NCBI GenBank assembly: GCA_947038405.1
Contig: CAMQVY010000017.1
Location: 1 to 45,445, forward strand
DNA length: 45,445 nucleotides
DNA from: an uncultured Rikenellaceae bacterium
GTDB lineage: Bacteria; Bacteroidota; Bacteroidia; Bacteroidales; Rikenellaceae
Direction of reading: 5' to 3'
Position 1 is the first letter of the stretch; each line of letters opens with the position of its first letter. The notes beneath the pieces are model-generated. The model ran no database searches, was not told the origin of the DNA, and was given only the letters and a program-made list of their open reading frames with translations. Of this stretch, positions 1 to 8,121 are shown one piece after another. Both the position numbers and the translations under genes were made by a program.

Positions 1-50
1 GATCTACACTAATCTTAACACTCTTTCCCTACACGACGCTCTTCCGATCT
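1..50 (+). other. Illumina TruSeq P5-side adapter (artefact)
   Basis: This is not biological sequence. Bases 1-9 are the end of the P5 oligonucleotide, 10-17 (TAATCTTA) match the TruSeq HT i5 index known as D506, and 18-50 are the 33-base TruSeq read-1 primer site ending in CTTCCGATCT. Genomic sequence starts at about 51. The same sequence closes the contig in reverse complement. Bases 51-231 between the adapter and the first gene show no supportable feature. Confidence 0.98.
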
Positions 51-231
51 TAAAAGCAGAACCTAGCGTCAAGAATAGAGTAAATAGATTTCTTTTCATA
101 CTAAAGTTATAGGTTAGTTTTTAGATGCATTTATCAAAGATAAATAATTTTATTAATAGATGAATCATTTTTTCGACTTTTTATATAACATTACCACTAG
201 TTTTATACATAGAAGGACTCAGACCCAAAGA

Positions 232-1409
232 TTATACTACAACATCCCTACCCGCAAAATATCCACAAAAGGCTAGTAAAACAATACATCCACACATAAT
301 TAAAATAGGGATAGACCACATATGTAAGTGATCATAGACCAACCCCATAAGAAACGGACCAATAGCTGCAAGAAGATACCCCGCAGATTGTGACATTCCT
401 GATAACTCAGAAGTTCTTTTTGCATTATGACTTCTCAATGAGATAAAAGCGATAGATAGACTTATACTTCCACCCATACCCAAAGACATTAAAACAACAG
501 CGGCAAGAGTAGTAATTTGAGACTCCGACAATAGAAATATAATCATTCCAGAGAGATATGAAACACAAGTCAACATAACTAGAGTTTGTTGCCCCTTGAA
601 CCTATCACACAAAACAGGGACTATCAACGTAATAGGGATCGCTATAAGTTGAAACGTAAATGCCATATTACCAGCAAAAGAGTCACTCATACCTTTAGAC
701 ATAATAATTGTCGGTAACCAAGCCACAAGAGTATAAAATAACAATGATTGTATCCCCATAAACAGAGTTACCTACCATGCTGTAGATGATTTCCAAATCG
801 AAATTTCGCTACTTTCTACACTAGGAGATTCTGTTTCAGATATAGTTTCAACTACTTTTTTTCGCTTCTCTAACTGCGGAAGCCAAATTAATAACGTTAG
901 TAAGGCTAGTATAAACCACGATGCTAAAGAGTTCTCCCAACCCAAACCGAGTCCTTTTGCTAAAGGAATACTAACTCCAGCACCAATAGCAGCAAATACG
1001 CACATACCTGAAATGTATAGGCTTATCATCAATCCACTACTCTTCGGAAATCTAGTTTTTATAATACTTGGAACCAAAACATTACCAATAGCTATACTGA
1101 CTCCCAAAAATGAAGTACCTACAAATAATCCAATACTATTGGTATAAGATCGAAGTAACTCCCCTACCATAATAAAAAGAATCGCTGCAATAATGGACCT
1201 TACGTAGCCAAACCTATTAGAGTACTTTGCAACAAAAGGTGAAACTACCGCAAATGCAATAAGAGGTAGAGTAGTAATGAACCCAACTGCACTTCCAGAG
1301 AGATTATATTGTGTTTGAATCATCTCAACTAATGAACCTACGGCTGTAAGTGGAGCTCTAAGGTTAAACGAGATAAATATTATACCGATGACAACCAGTA
1401 TTTTTTCAT
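232..1409 (-). pseudogene. Decayed MFS transporter, CynX/NimT family
   Basis: A roughly 390-residue, 12-TM major facilitator of the cyanate/nitroimidazole (CynX/NimT) type was encoded here, broken in two places. The N-terminal half has the family sequence FNLRAPLTAVG and the C-terminal half starts IQSLLFYTLVAWLP. The two halves lie in one frame, separated by TAG at 772-774: the reading is SSTAW-stop-VTLF-MG, where relatives usually have WQVTLFMG, so CAG (Gln) probably became TAG. Second, the natural start seems to be the ATG at 1407-1409, followed by six A (1401-1406); one more A would give MKKILVVIGII in the transporter frame. The open frame that extends upstream to 1503 is translated from repeat DNA and is not native protein. 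The repeat array begins 4 nt upstream of this ATG, so the original leader is gone. Function is probably lost; substrate unknown. Confidence 0.82.
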
Positions 1410-1413
1410 TGTC

Positions 1414-1545
1414 CTGCGTGATCGCAGTGAACGGAGGGAGTTTGCAAGAACTGCCATACGCTGGCGGCGCTGCGTGATCGCAGGGAACGGAGGGAGTTTG
1501 CAAGAACTGCCCTACGCGGGCGGCGCTGCGTGATCGCAGTGAACA
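1414..1545. repeat. Tandem 56-nt GC-rich repeat, 2.4 units
   Basis: Units at 1414-1469 and 1470-1525 differ at only a few bases; a partial third unit runs to about 1545. Each begins with the near-palindrome CTGCGTGATCGCAG (stem CTGCG/CGCAG, loop TGAT) and contains GAACTGCCCTACGCGGGCGG, with a GCCC/GGGC hairpin. The same modules occur at 12055-12236, 39612-39653 and 43486-43533. The array is clearly richer in G+C than its surroundings and lies directly upstream of the broken MFS gene. Confidence 0.9.
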
Positions 1546-1574
1546 AAGAGAGTGCTGTAATATGTTATTTACAG

Positions 1575-1610
1575 AATCACCTCCAGAAAAATACTCTTCT
1601 GGAGGTGATT
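1575..1610. terminator. Perfect 14-bp hairpin downstream of pfkA
   Basis: The arms 1575-1588 and 1597-1610 (TTCTGGAGGTGATT) are exact reverse complements around an 8-nt loop. The hairpin lies 68 nt past the pfkA stop and probably ends that transcript. The T-rich tail is better on the plus strand (TTTATATA) than on the minus strand, so polarity is uncertain. Confidence 0.6.
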
Positions 1611-1677
1611 TTATATACTATTATATATAAATATACAATAGTGTTTAATATGAGTTTTTAGTATAAAATACTAATGA

Positions 1678-2910
1678 CTACCAATTAAGAATCTTGTGGA
1701 AATCAAACTCTTCTGGATTTGTAACATACTCCTTAGCAGCAGCATAATCAGCCTCGCTAATGTAACAGAAGATGTTCTCAATAACAGCTTTAAACTCATC
1801 AGAATTGACATCAACCAAACGTGGTGGAATTTTACCTGATGTAGCATCTTGAAGATCCTTAAGATATAGTTGACTAACCTTACCAGCTTGGTCAACAAAT
1901 ACCATACAACCTGTTTTACCTTCGTTGAATAACTGATATACACCCATACCTAAAGCAGAGCAATATACTAAGTCAAAAGCAACTGGAGTATTACAACGAA
2001 CCTCATAACCAATCTCAACTGGACGAGATTTAACTTTAATACCAAGCTCTTGTAATTTTTTCTCAATCATTTCGTTGAAGATATGAGCCTTAGATACCTT
2101 ACCTAACTCAGGATGACCATGATCATCATAAGTAAAGTGAGCACCTGACTTCTTGATCTCCTCATCGCTTAGCTCATGGAACACACCCTCAGAGATGATA
2201 GCAGCACCATAATCCATACCCATAAGTTTACGCTTGATAATTGCAGAAACAACAAGGTTTACAATTTTATCAACAGTAATAGTTGTTTTGTTAAACATCT
2301 CAGGAATAACTGTCATTGGGTAGTGACAAGCAGTACCAATACCGAAAGCAAGGTGACCTGCAGAACGACCCATAGCAGCTAGAACGAACCAGTTACCACT
2401 TGTACGTGCATCAACATATACAGTACGAGCAATGTTAGCACCTTTGTCAAGTGCAGATTGGTAACCGAATGTTGGAGTTCCTCCTGGTAATGGAAGGTCA
2501 TTATCAATTGTCTTAGGAACGTGAATATTCGAAATTGAATACTTTTTGTCCTCTAAGAATTTAGCGATACGATTTGCTGTTGAAGCAGTATCGTCACCAC
2601 CAACTGTAACCAATAATTTAATATTGTTTTCAGTGAAGAAATCAAGATTAAAATCCTCAGCAAAATTCTTATCTGTTGGTTTGAAACGGCTCATTTGAAG
2701 GTAAGAACCTCCACGATTGAAGATATCATCCGCCAATGGGTAGTTGATATCCTCTGTGCGAGGAGACTTACAAAATAGACCTGAATAACCTTCGTGTAGA
2801 CCTATTACTCTATAACCTTTTTGGATAAATGTTTTAGCCACACTACCAACTACGGTATTCATACCTGGAGCTGGACCTCCACCTGTTAGGATTGCAATTG
2901 CTTCTTTCAT
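1678..2910 (-). CDS. pfkA: PPi-dependent 6-phosphofructokinase
   Basis: This cytosolic glycolytic enzyme phosphorylates fructose 6-phosphate to fructose 1,6-bisphosphate. The N-terminal ILTGGGPAPGMN loop is the phosphate-binding start of the PFK fold. Two diagnostic sites point to pyrophosphate rather than ATP as donor: GGDDTAS (ATP enzymes have GGDG) and PKTIDND (ATP enzymes have PGTIDND); this rule is family knowledge, the residues are visible here. MGRSAGHLA and the later EVRCNTP segment fit the sugar-phosphate site. At 410 residues it matches the long PFK form common in Bacteroidales. It stands alone, with a promoter-like TACTTTTG upstream and a hairpin downstream. PPi use would make the step reversible and save ATP in a fermenter. 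Confidence 0.93.
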   Translation of the reverse strand: MKEAIAILTGGGPAPGMNTVVGSVAKTFIQKGYRVIGLHEGYSGLFCKSPRTEDINYPLADDIFNRGGSYLQMSRFKPTDKNFAEDFNLDFFTENNIKLLVTVGGDDTASTANRIAKFLEDKKYSISNIHVPKTIDNDLPLPGGTPTFGYQSALDKGANIARTVYVDARTSGNWFVLAAMGRSAGHLAFGIGTACHYPMTVIPEMFNKTTITVDKIVNLVVSAIIKRKLMGMDYGAAIISEGVFHELSDEEIKKSGAHFTYDDHGHPELGKVSKAHIFNEMIEKKLQELGIKVKSRPVEIGYEVRCNTPVAFDLVYCSALGMGVYQLFNEGKTGCMVFVDQAGKVSQLYLKDLQDATSGKIPPRLVDVNSDEFKAVIENIFCYISEADYAAAKEYVTNPEEFDFHKILNW

Positions 2911-2955
2911 AACTTTTTTTATTATTTTTTAAAATTGTACTCTTATTTTGAAGAA

Positions 2956-2963
2956 CAAAAGTA
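2956..2963 (-). promoter_or_regulatory. -7 element of pfkA promoter
   Basis: On the minus strand this reads TACTTTTG, matching the Bacteroidetes TAnnTTTG -7 box, 45 nt upstream of the pfkA ATG. No clear TTG lies 19-21 nt further upstream, so only the -7 part is supported. Confidence 0.5.
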
Positions 2964-3049
2964 CTAATATTTTTTTAAATTATTTAAAAACTATCTAATT
3001 TTTATCACTAAATATTTACAGAGAATAATATTATCTCCCTAGGATCATG

Positions 3050-3077
3050 TAGTGCCGCCCATAGAGGGCAGTTAATA
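3050..3077. repeat. Degenerate copy of the GC-rich intergenic repeat
   Basis: The segment GTGCCGCCCATAGAGGGCAG keeps the GCCGCCC...GGGCAG hairpin module of the dispersed family, but the flanking GATC-containing palindrome has decayed. It lies between the thioesterase stop and pfkA. Confidence 0.5.
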
Positions 3078-3102
3078 GTCTAGTTTACTATAAATTTAAT
3101 CT

Positions 3103-3489
3103 CTATAATCGTGATAAAAACTTATCACGATCAACAATAAATCTTTCGTGCATACCTTCGCCAACCACACCTTTAGCATCAAAGGCCTCGACCTTGAAAA
3201 CTAATTTGCGTCCATCAACCTCAACAACCGTTGCTTTTGCCTCAACTTCTACAGTGAGTGGAGTTGCTCTAACATGAGCAACCTCTATTTTTGTACCAAC
3301 AGTCGTAGAGCCATCTGGTAAATGGTCTCCAACACAATTCATTGCGGCATTCTCCATAAGTGCAACCATTGATGGTGTTGCAAAAACAGCTAAATCACCT
3401 GAGCCCAGAACCAATGCAGTTCTCGACTCTTCAACAACACATTTAGATGTGTATGTTAACCCTATTTCAATTGACATAATATTATCCAT
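3103..3489 (-). CDS. FlK-like hot-dog thioesterase
   Basis: This 128-residue single hot-dog domain resembles fluoroacetyl-CoA thioesterase FlK and its uncharacterised relatives. The FlK triad Thr42-Glu50-His76 appears with identical spacing as Thr38, Glu46 and His72 ([13 protein letters not shown] and VAHVRATPL), so an active acyl-CoA thioesterase is likely. Fluoroacetyl-CoA is not an expected substrate here; relatives probably clear small or toxic acyl-CoAs. The start overlaps the end of the upstream hydrogenase gene by 8 nt, making this the last gene of the hydS-to-thioesterase operon, so it is probably made together with the hydrogenase. No signal peptide; cytosolic. The family call is firm, the substrate unknown. 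Confidence 0.82.
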   Translation of the reverse strand: MDNIMSIEIGLTYTSKCVVEESRTALVLGSGDLAVFATPSMVALMENAAMNCVGDHLPDGSTTVGTKIEVAHVRATPLTVEVEAKATVVEVDGRKLVFKVEAFDAKGVVGEGMHERFIVDRDKFLSRL

Positions 3490-4903
3490 TTTTAACTATT
3501 TCACCAACTTGACGCGACGCAACTCTAGGATTTGCAATAACATTACATCCATTAACACAGCCGCCCTCACAAGCCATAACCTCAACCATATTAGCACTAC
3601 AACCCTTAGGAAAAGATTTAAGCTCTTTTAATTTAGCCTTATCAAGTCCGTTTATAACCAAAGGATTAACCTCAACACGCCCTGCAATCTTTGCATTAAC
3701 AGCAGCCATAACCCCTGACGAAACAGGATAACCCCTACTAGTTGAATCAATAGCAGTATCTAACTCCATAGCCTCTGAAGTTCCAACATTTATCCCTTTA
3801 GCGACAAACATAGAACCAATCTCCTCAAAGCTCAACATTAAATCAGCATTCTCATCACAAAAAGTTTCATGTCTCTTTGCCAAACAAGGACCTACGAATA
3901 CAAGAATATCATTAGGATACTGCTCTCTAGCAATTTGAGCTGTATATTGCATTGGCGTCAAAGTGTCCGAAACAAATGGCACTAAATTTGGAAGATGTTT
4001 ACCCACAGCCGCAGTGTATGACGGACAACAAGATGTAGTCATAAATTGCTGACCCTCTTCCATCTTATGAATAAACTCTTTTGCCTCATTCTCTGTTGTC
4101 AAATCAGCACCCTTAGCCACCTCAATAACATCATCAAATCCTAGAGATTTTATTGCACCAAGGATATGTCCTAGTGGCGCTTTAAACTGCCCTCCAATTG
4201 CAGGAGCAACCATCGCTATAACTTTTTTATCGCTACCAAATGCGTTGAATACATCCATAATATGCGACTTCTCCATCACTGCACCAAACGGGCATGACAC
4301 GATACAACGTCCACAATATATACATTTATCATAATCAATCACCTCAGTACCATCTTCACGCTTTGATATTGCACTTACTGGACACGCCTCCTCACAAGGA
4401 ACAGGAATATATATAATTGCATGGTAAGGACAATTTTTTTGACACAACCCACAATTAACACACTTATCAGAGTCAATATGCGCTTGTCCTTTTTCAAAAT
4501 ATATTGCATTTTTATTACAGCTACTCATACATGGACGTGCCATACAGCCTTTACACATATTTGTAACAACATAGTTCACCTTTACGCAGGCGCTACATAC
4601 ATCATCAACAACCGTCAAAGGCTCTTTTGAAAGCTCTGTTCTCTCCTTCGCGATCTTAACATAATCACTTAACGGTGTAAGTTCATCTATTTCATCACGA
4701 ATATTAAAGCCTAATAGTGCCATAACTTTATAGCGCAACATCGCCCTATCTTTATATACACAACAACGAGATGTCTCAACACCCTTAGGTCTAAGGTCTA
4801 AAGGAATTCTATCAACTTTAAGTTCAAGTTCTCCACTATAAAACAATGTTGATAGTCGAGTCAATAGATCTCGACGCATTAAAACTGCATTATTTACTGC
4901 CAT
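3482..4903 (-). CDS. [FeFe]-hydrogenase, group-B-like
   Basis: This soluble hydrogenase probably makes H2 from reduced ferredoxin during fermentation. The three H-cluster motifs are intact: L1 TSCCP at 290-294 (Cys292 the proton-relay Cys, Cys293 a cluster ligand), L2 GPCLAKRHE at 338-346 (Cys340, Lys343) and L3 MACEGGC at 443-449 (Cys445, Cys449). GPC in place of MPC in L2 and TSCCPSY in L1 fit group B rather than group A. Upstream lie several cysteine clusters for [4Fe-4S] relays: CKGC at 117-120 with Cys125 and Cys129, CVNCGLC at 148-154 with Cys158, and CIYCGRC at 194-200 with Cys204; CSAC at 103-106 is extra. At 473 residues with no signal peptide it is monomer-type. The [2Fe-2S] gene lies 8 nt upstream. 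Maturases HydEFG are not in the window. Confidence 0.9.
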   Translation of the reverse strand: MAVNNAVLMRRDLLTRLSTLFYSGELELKVDRIPLDLRPKGVETSRCCVYKDRAMLRYKVMALLGFNIRDEIDELTPLSDYVKIAKERTELSKEPLTVVDDVCSACVKVNYVVTNMCKGCMARPCMSSCNKNAIYFEKGQAHIDSDKCVNCGLCQKNCPYHAIIYIPVPCEEACPVSAISKREDGTEVIDYDKCIYCGRCIVSCPFGAVMEKSHIMDVFNAFGSDKKVIAMVAPAIGGQFKAPLGHILGAIKSLGFDDVIEVAKGADLTTENEAKEFIHKMEEGQQFMTTSCCPSYTAAVGKHLPNLVPFVSDTLTPMQYTAQIAREQYPNDILVFVGPCLAKRHETFCDENADLMLSFEEIGSMFVAKGINVGTSEAMELDTAIDSTSRGYPVSSGVMAAVNAKIAGRVEVNPLVINGLDKAKLKELKSFPKGCSANMVEVMACEGGCVNGCNVIANPRVASRQVGEIVKNG

Positions 4904-4911
4904 TCTTATAT

Positions 4912-5172
4912 TTATTCTACGTTTAACTCCTCTTTAATTGCATCCACGACTTTAGAAATAGACGCTTCGGATATGATTTTATCGCCGATCTTTACAAATG
5001 GGGCTTTACCTGCACCATCCTGATTGCAGCAATCCAAACATGGGCTACCACTAATCTCAATCTGATCCACAATCTCTGGAGACAAATACTCTTCAAGAAC
5101 TTGAAGTTCTGCACCTCCCATAACATAGCACAGTGTTCCTGTGCAAATCGTAACTGATAATTTCTTACTCAT
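4912..5172 (-). CDS. Thioredoxin-like [2Fe-2S] ferredoxin
   Basis: The product is an 86-residue electron carrier of the thioredoxin-like [2Fe-2S] type, related to the NuoE/HydC C-terminal domain. Four cysteines in the family spacing are visible: Cys10-x4-Cys15 (CTGTLC) and Cys45-x3-Cys49 (CLDCC, with an extra Cys48). It has no transmembrane segment or signal. Lying 8 nt before the hydrogenase gene and 5 nt after the phosphatase gene, it probably passes electrons to or from one of the two hydrogenase-fold proteins. Which partner it serves cannot be read from sequence. No NuoF-like flavoprotein follows it, unlike many clostridial bifurcating clusters. Confidence 0.85.
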   Translation of the reverse strand: MSKKLSVTICTGTLCYVMGGAELQVLEEYLSPEIVDQIEISGSPCLDCCNQDGAGKAPFVKIGDKIISEASISKVVDAIKEELNVE

Positions 5173-5177
5173 ATAAT

Positions 5178-6359
5178 TTAAATGTATTGGATTTTTACCT
5201 CTTTTAAATATCTTTTTTCTAATAATTTTGCTAAATCTTTTATCAAATTTCTTCTTAACTCTAGCTCCACAGGTAGAGATGGATCTTGATGTATCGGATT
5301 TATTCGTGTTCCGACAACAAACTCAATCACATCATGTTGTAACAACATTCTCGCAACCCTTCCATCTGTTCCAGTCTGCGTTATATCTCCACCAACATTT
5401 CTCTCTAATAGCAATTTAACCCTACTAAGTGTCAAAACGCCCTCTGTTATAAGATCAACTCCATCCATCATAGATGTTGGGGGTAATCCTGCTGAATCTC
5501 GTTTAAGCTCAACAGTTATTGCTCTATCTAGCTCCCTCGAAATTATTTGGGACGTTGTTCCACCACAAATTAATTTCGTACCATCATACTGCGCAACTAT
5601 ATCTGCTAAAATCTCATCTTTCTTCTCATTGAAAGGCGCACCTGAACAGACAAGTATCTTACGGGGATTTCTAAAATATACCACCCCACATGTCATATCA
5701 TTCTTTGGAGAGAAGAGATCATTCAACTCCGCCTTAGCAATAACTTTTCGGCACATATCATAAGCAGATATAGTCATATTACCCACTATCTCCTCTCTAC
5801 AAAATGATAGTATGCCATCCCTACCCCATCCATTGGGTAGTCTTTTTGTAAAATTACCTGAAGCCTCAACTCCATCAGAAAACAAAATTATTCGATCTTC
5901 TGTTGTCGCCTCAAAACTACTTATATAAACATATTTAGGTCCATATTCTGTATTAACTTCAATAGTCTCCCTATCTAATTTTAGGTTACTATTGTCTCGT
6001 ATAACAAAGCATAGTGGATTCCCAAACTCTACAATATTTACAACACCATTACTACGTATATCCAATATAGTAAATGTAGCACTCTTCTCACTCTCTGCAC
6101 TCTCACTAACAAATGTATGTATAATTGTCTGTGCAGCCCTCTCAACTGGTTCATCAAGGAGTGTGTAATGTAGTGCCATAGAGCTAATAACACTAGCCTT
6201 TATATTTGCCTTAACTCCACTACCTCTTCCATCGCTCAAAATTACAAATACACGACCTTTACCACGATGCTGAATCGTGACATCACCCGAAACTATTTGC
6301 CCTTTTTCACACAGCTCATAGCTCTCAACTTCTACAAAAAACTTCTTGTTAATCGCCAT
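5178..6359 (-). CDS. SpoIIE/PP2C-type phosphatase with extra C-terminal domain
   Basis: Residues 1-230 form a SpoIIE-like PPM serine phosphatase. The metal-binding acids are present: Asp43 in LSDGRGSG, Asp162 in FSDGVEASG and Asp221 in NDMTCG, so it should be active. Residues 235-393 lie outside the usual PP2C fold and start with ILVCSGAP; they also include LICGGTTS and a conserved-looking MDGVDLITEGVLTLS. I do not recognise this domain. The start overlaps the end of the sensor hydrogenase gene by 11 nt, so translation is probably coupled and the sensor is the likely controller of phosphatase activity. SpoIIE enzymes normally act on anti-anti-sigma (STAS) proteins; none is encoded nearby. Cytosolic, no membrane segments. 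Confidence 0.85.
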   Translation of the reverse strand: MAINKKFFVEVESYELCEKGQIVSGDVTIQHRGKGRVFVILSDGRGSGVKANIKASVISSMALHYTLLDEPVERAAQTIIHTFVSESAESEKSATFTILDIRSNGVVNIVEFGNPLCFVIRDNSNLKLDRETIEVNTEYGPKYVYISSFEATTEDRIILFSDGVEASGNFTKRLPNGWGRDGILSFCREEIVGNMTISAYDMCRKVIAKAELNDLFSPKNDMTCGVVYFRNPRKILVCSGAPFNEKKDEILADIVAQYDGTKLICGGTTSQIISRELDRAITVELKRDSAGLPPTSMMDGVDLITEGVLTLSRVKLLLERNVGGDITQTGTDGRVARMLLQHDVIEFVVGTRINPIHQDPSLPVELELRRNLIKDLAKLLEKRYLKEVKIQYI

Positions 6360-8064
6360 TATTTGGTCTTTGTGAATCTAATATCGAGTTTAAAATAGCC
6401 TCCGTACGTGAAGCATTTTCACCTAGTAGATATGCTATTTTTTGTACTGTTTCCAGATTCTCTTTTACTACTGTTTTTGTTCTTGCAACAATCTCCTCAT
6501 TTCTCACCTGAGAAAAGAGCATATTACGACAAATTGCAAGTATAGTTTTATTTCGCTCTATTTTATGCAGCGAAACTGTTATTATCCTCTCTTTAACCTG
6601 AATATCTTTTACCAAATTATCATCTCCACCCTCTAACATCGAACGTATATATCTTGAGAAGGGCAGAATTGTATCCGCATCTAACCCATTAAGGGCATTG
6701 TTCGAGTCATAATTCTGCTCTATGTTTAACCCAAACATTGTTGACAGCGTACGATTTGCATCCAAGATAATCATATCCTTATCAATAATTGCAACCCCAA
6801 TTGATACTTTCTCAATTAATGTTGAGAATTTGGTTTGCAAGCTACTCTTCATATAATTAACGCACATGCCCTTTGTTGTCAACCCTTTACTCAACGCTTT
6901 AGCAAACCTGCGACAAGTGTAATACCCACATGCATTACAATTTATCTGATCTGACTCAGTCATTATTCCAATGCTCTCCAACGCTTTTAGCGTCTGATTT
7001 TCAGATACTAATCTTGATATTGGTTTAGTCGTAATATTTTCACCATCAAATACAGAGATAGGTGGCAGATTATAGTTATCTATAATTCTCTTACGAGAGA
7101 CCTCCACTCTTCTCATTTGCATATATACATTAACTAGAGAGTGTCTATTGATACTAGAACCGCAACTCCCAACACAACCACCATCACAAGCCATTAAATC
7201 TAAAAACACCCCCTCATTCTCTCTCTCAGGAATAACAGCCAACAATGACTTAATCTGGGTCATTGAAGATTTAGATATAGAAGGAGTAGTACATCCAGAA
7301 TTTTGCACCATATAAGCAGCCCCACCCTCCAGCGTATATATTAAACCATTCTTAGCAACAGATGGCTCAAACATATAACTGTCATGTCCTGCAACCTTAT
7401 CAAAGTCAACGCCTTCATCATGAAACCAGCTCTTTAACTCTCTAAAAGTCAAAGATATATTTATTAAATCCGAACTAGACTCAGCCTCTCTTTTTGCAGC
7501 TTGGCAAGAAGAGATATGAACTATTGCAGATTTAGCTCCCCACCAACTCTTGATCATACGAGCATGAGCAACCATTGGCGATACATATGGTAATATGTTA
7601 GAAGCTATTTTACTCTTATACTTCCTTATGTAGTCACATACAACTGGGCATCGAGAAGATATAAATATCTCATTCTTAGCCATCAGCGTCTTAGATTCGG
7701 ATTCAATTATCGCCTGAGCCCCAAGTGCACTTTCAGATACATTCGTAAATCCCAAAAGATGCAATGCTTCAATGAATCGGCTCTCATCAACACCTGGAAA
7801 CTCCACACTCCATTGCGGAGATACGGATGCGACCTTTACGAGGTGTGATTTCATCAATTTACGTGCAATATAGACATCATTACGCACGTTAATATAGCCA
7901 TACTTACACTTAGAGACACAATCACCACATCTTATGCACTTATCATAATCAATAGTAACCGAATCTCCATGACATTTAATTGCCTTCACAGGACACTCTC
8001 GCAAACAACGATAGCACGAAGTGCAATCATTTTGTTCTATGTATAAGCTACGAGGTTCATTCAT
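6349..8064 (-). CDS. Sensor-type [FeFe]-hydrogenase with PAS domain (HydS-like)
   Basis: A 571-residue putative redox or H2 sensor. Domain order: two [4Fe-4S] ferredoxin motifs (Cys14/17/20/24 and Cys43/46/49/53); an H-cluster domain, about 70-310; a Fes-type [4Fe-4S] domain with Cys376, Cys379, Cys384 and Cys401; a PAS domain, about 413-515; and a helical tail. All four cysteine ligands of the H-cluster cubane can be placed: Cys139 (SSRCP), Cys187 (SSCQAAK), Cys293 and Cys297 (MACDGGC). The L2 lysine is kept as Lys191. The proton-relay cysteine that precedes the first ligand in catalytic enzymes is Arg138, so fast turnover is unlikely and a sensing role fits, as in group C. First gene of the operon, next to a palindromic promoter region at 8082-8097. 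Confidence 0.87.
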   Translation of the reverse strand: MNEPRSLYIEQNDCTSCYRCLRECPVKAIKCHGDSVTIDYDKCIRCGDCVSKCKYGYINVRNDVYIARKLMKSHLVKVASVSPQWSVEFPGVDESRFIEALHLLGFTNVSESALGAQAIIESESKTLMAKNEIFISSRCPVVCDYIRKYKSKIASNILPYVSPMVAHARMIKSWWGAKSAIVHISSCQAAKREAESSSDLINISLTFRELKSWFHDEGVDFDKVAGHDSYMFEPSVAKNGLIYTLEGGAAYMVQNSGCTTPSISKSSMTQIKSLLAVIPERENEGVFLDLMACDGGCVGSCGSSINRHSLVNVYMQMRRVEVSRKRIIDNYNLPPISVFDGENITTKPISRLVSENQTLKALESIGIMTESDQINCNACGYYTCRRFAKALSKGLTTKGMCVNYMKSSLQTKFSTLIEKVSIGVAIIDKDMIILDANRTLSTMFGLNIEQNYDSNNALNGLDADTILPFSRYIRSMLEGGDDNLVKDIQVKERIITVSLHKIERNKTILAICRNMLFSQVRNEEIVARTKTVVKENLETVQKIAYLLGENASRTEAILNSILDSQRPNNGD

Positions 8065-8081
8065 ATAACGATTTTTATTAT

Positions 8082-8097
8082 TACCTTTGCAAAGGTA
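8082..8097. promoter_or_regulatory. Perfect 16-bp palindrome: back-to-back -7 boxes
   Basis: TACCTTTGCAAAGGTA is its own reverse complement and presents a TAnnTTTG -7 box on each strand (8082-8089 plus, 8090-8097 minus). The plus box lies 32 nt before DUF4294 and the minus box 25 nt before the sensor hydrogenase. No good TTG -33 element is seen at the right distance on either strand (TTC at 8060-8062 is closest), so the palindrome could instead, or also, be an operator. Confidence 0.6.
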
Positions 8098-8121
8098 TAA
8101 AATTTATTCCAATATTTTGAT

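Noticed and set aside
772-774. TAG in the MFS gene as a recoded glutamine codon
   Set aside because: Other genes in the window, such as rpe, end in TAG, and intact genes use ordinary Gln codons without internal TAG. A nonsense mutation is simpler.
1410-1503. N-terminal extension of the MFS ORF (MQTPSVPCDHAAP...)
   Set aside because: It is translated from the tandem GC-rich repeat and has no resemblance to MFS N-termini; the natural start is probably the ATG at 1407-1409.
1414-1545. CRISPR array
   Set aside because: The units are 56-nt near-identical tandem copies with no unique spacers, and the same modules occur elsewhere as single copies.
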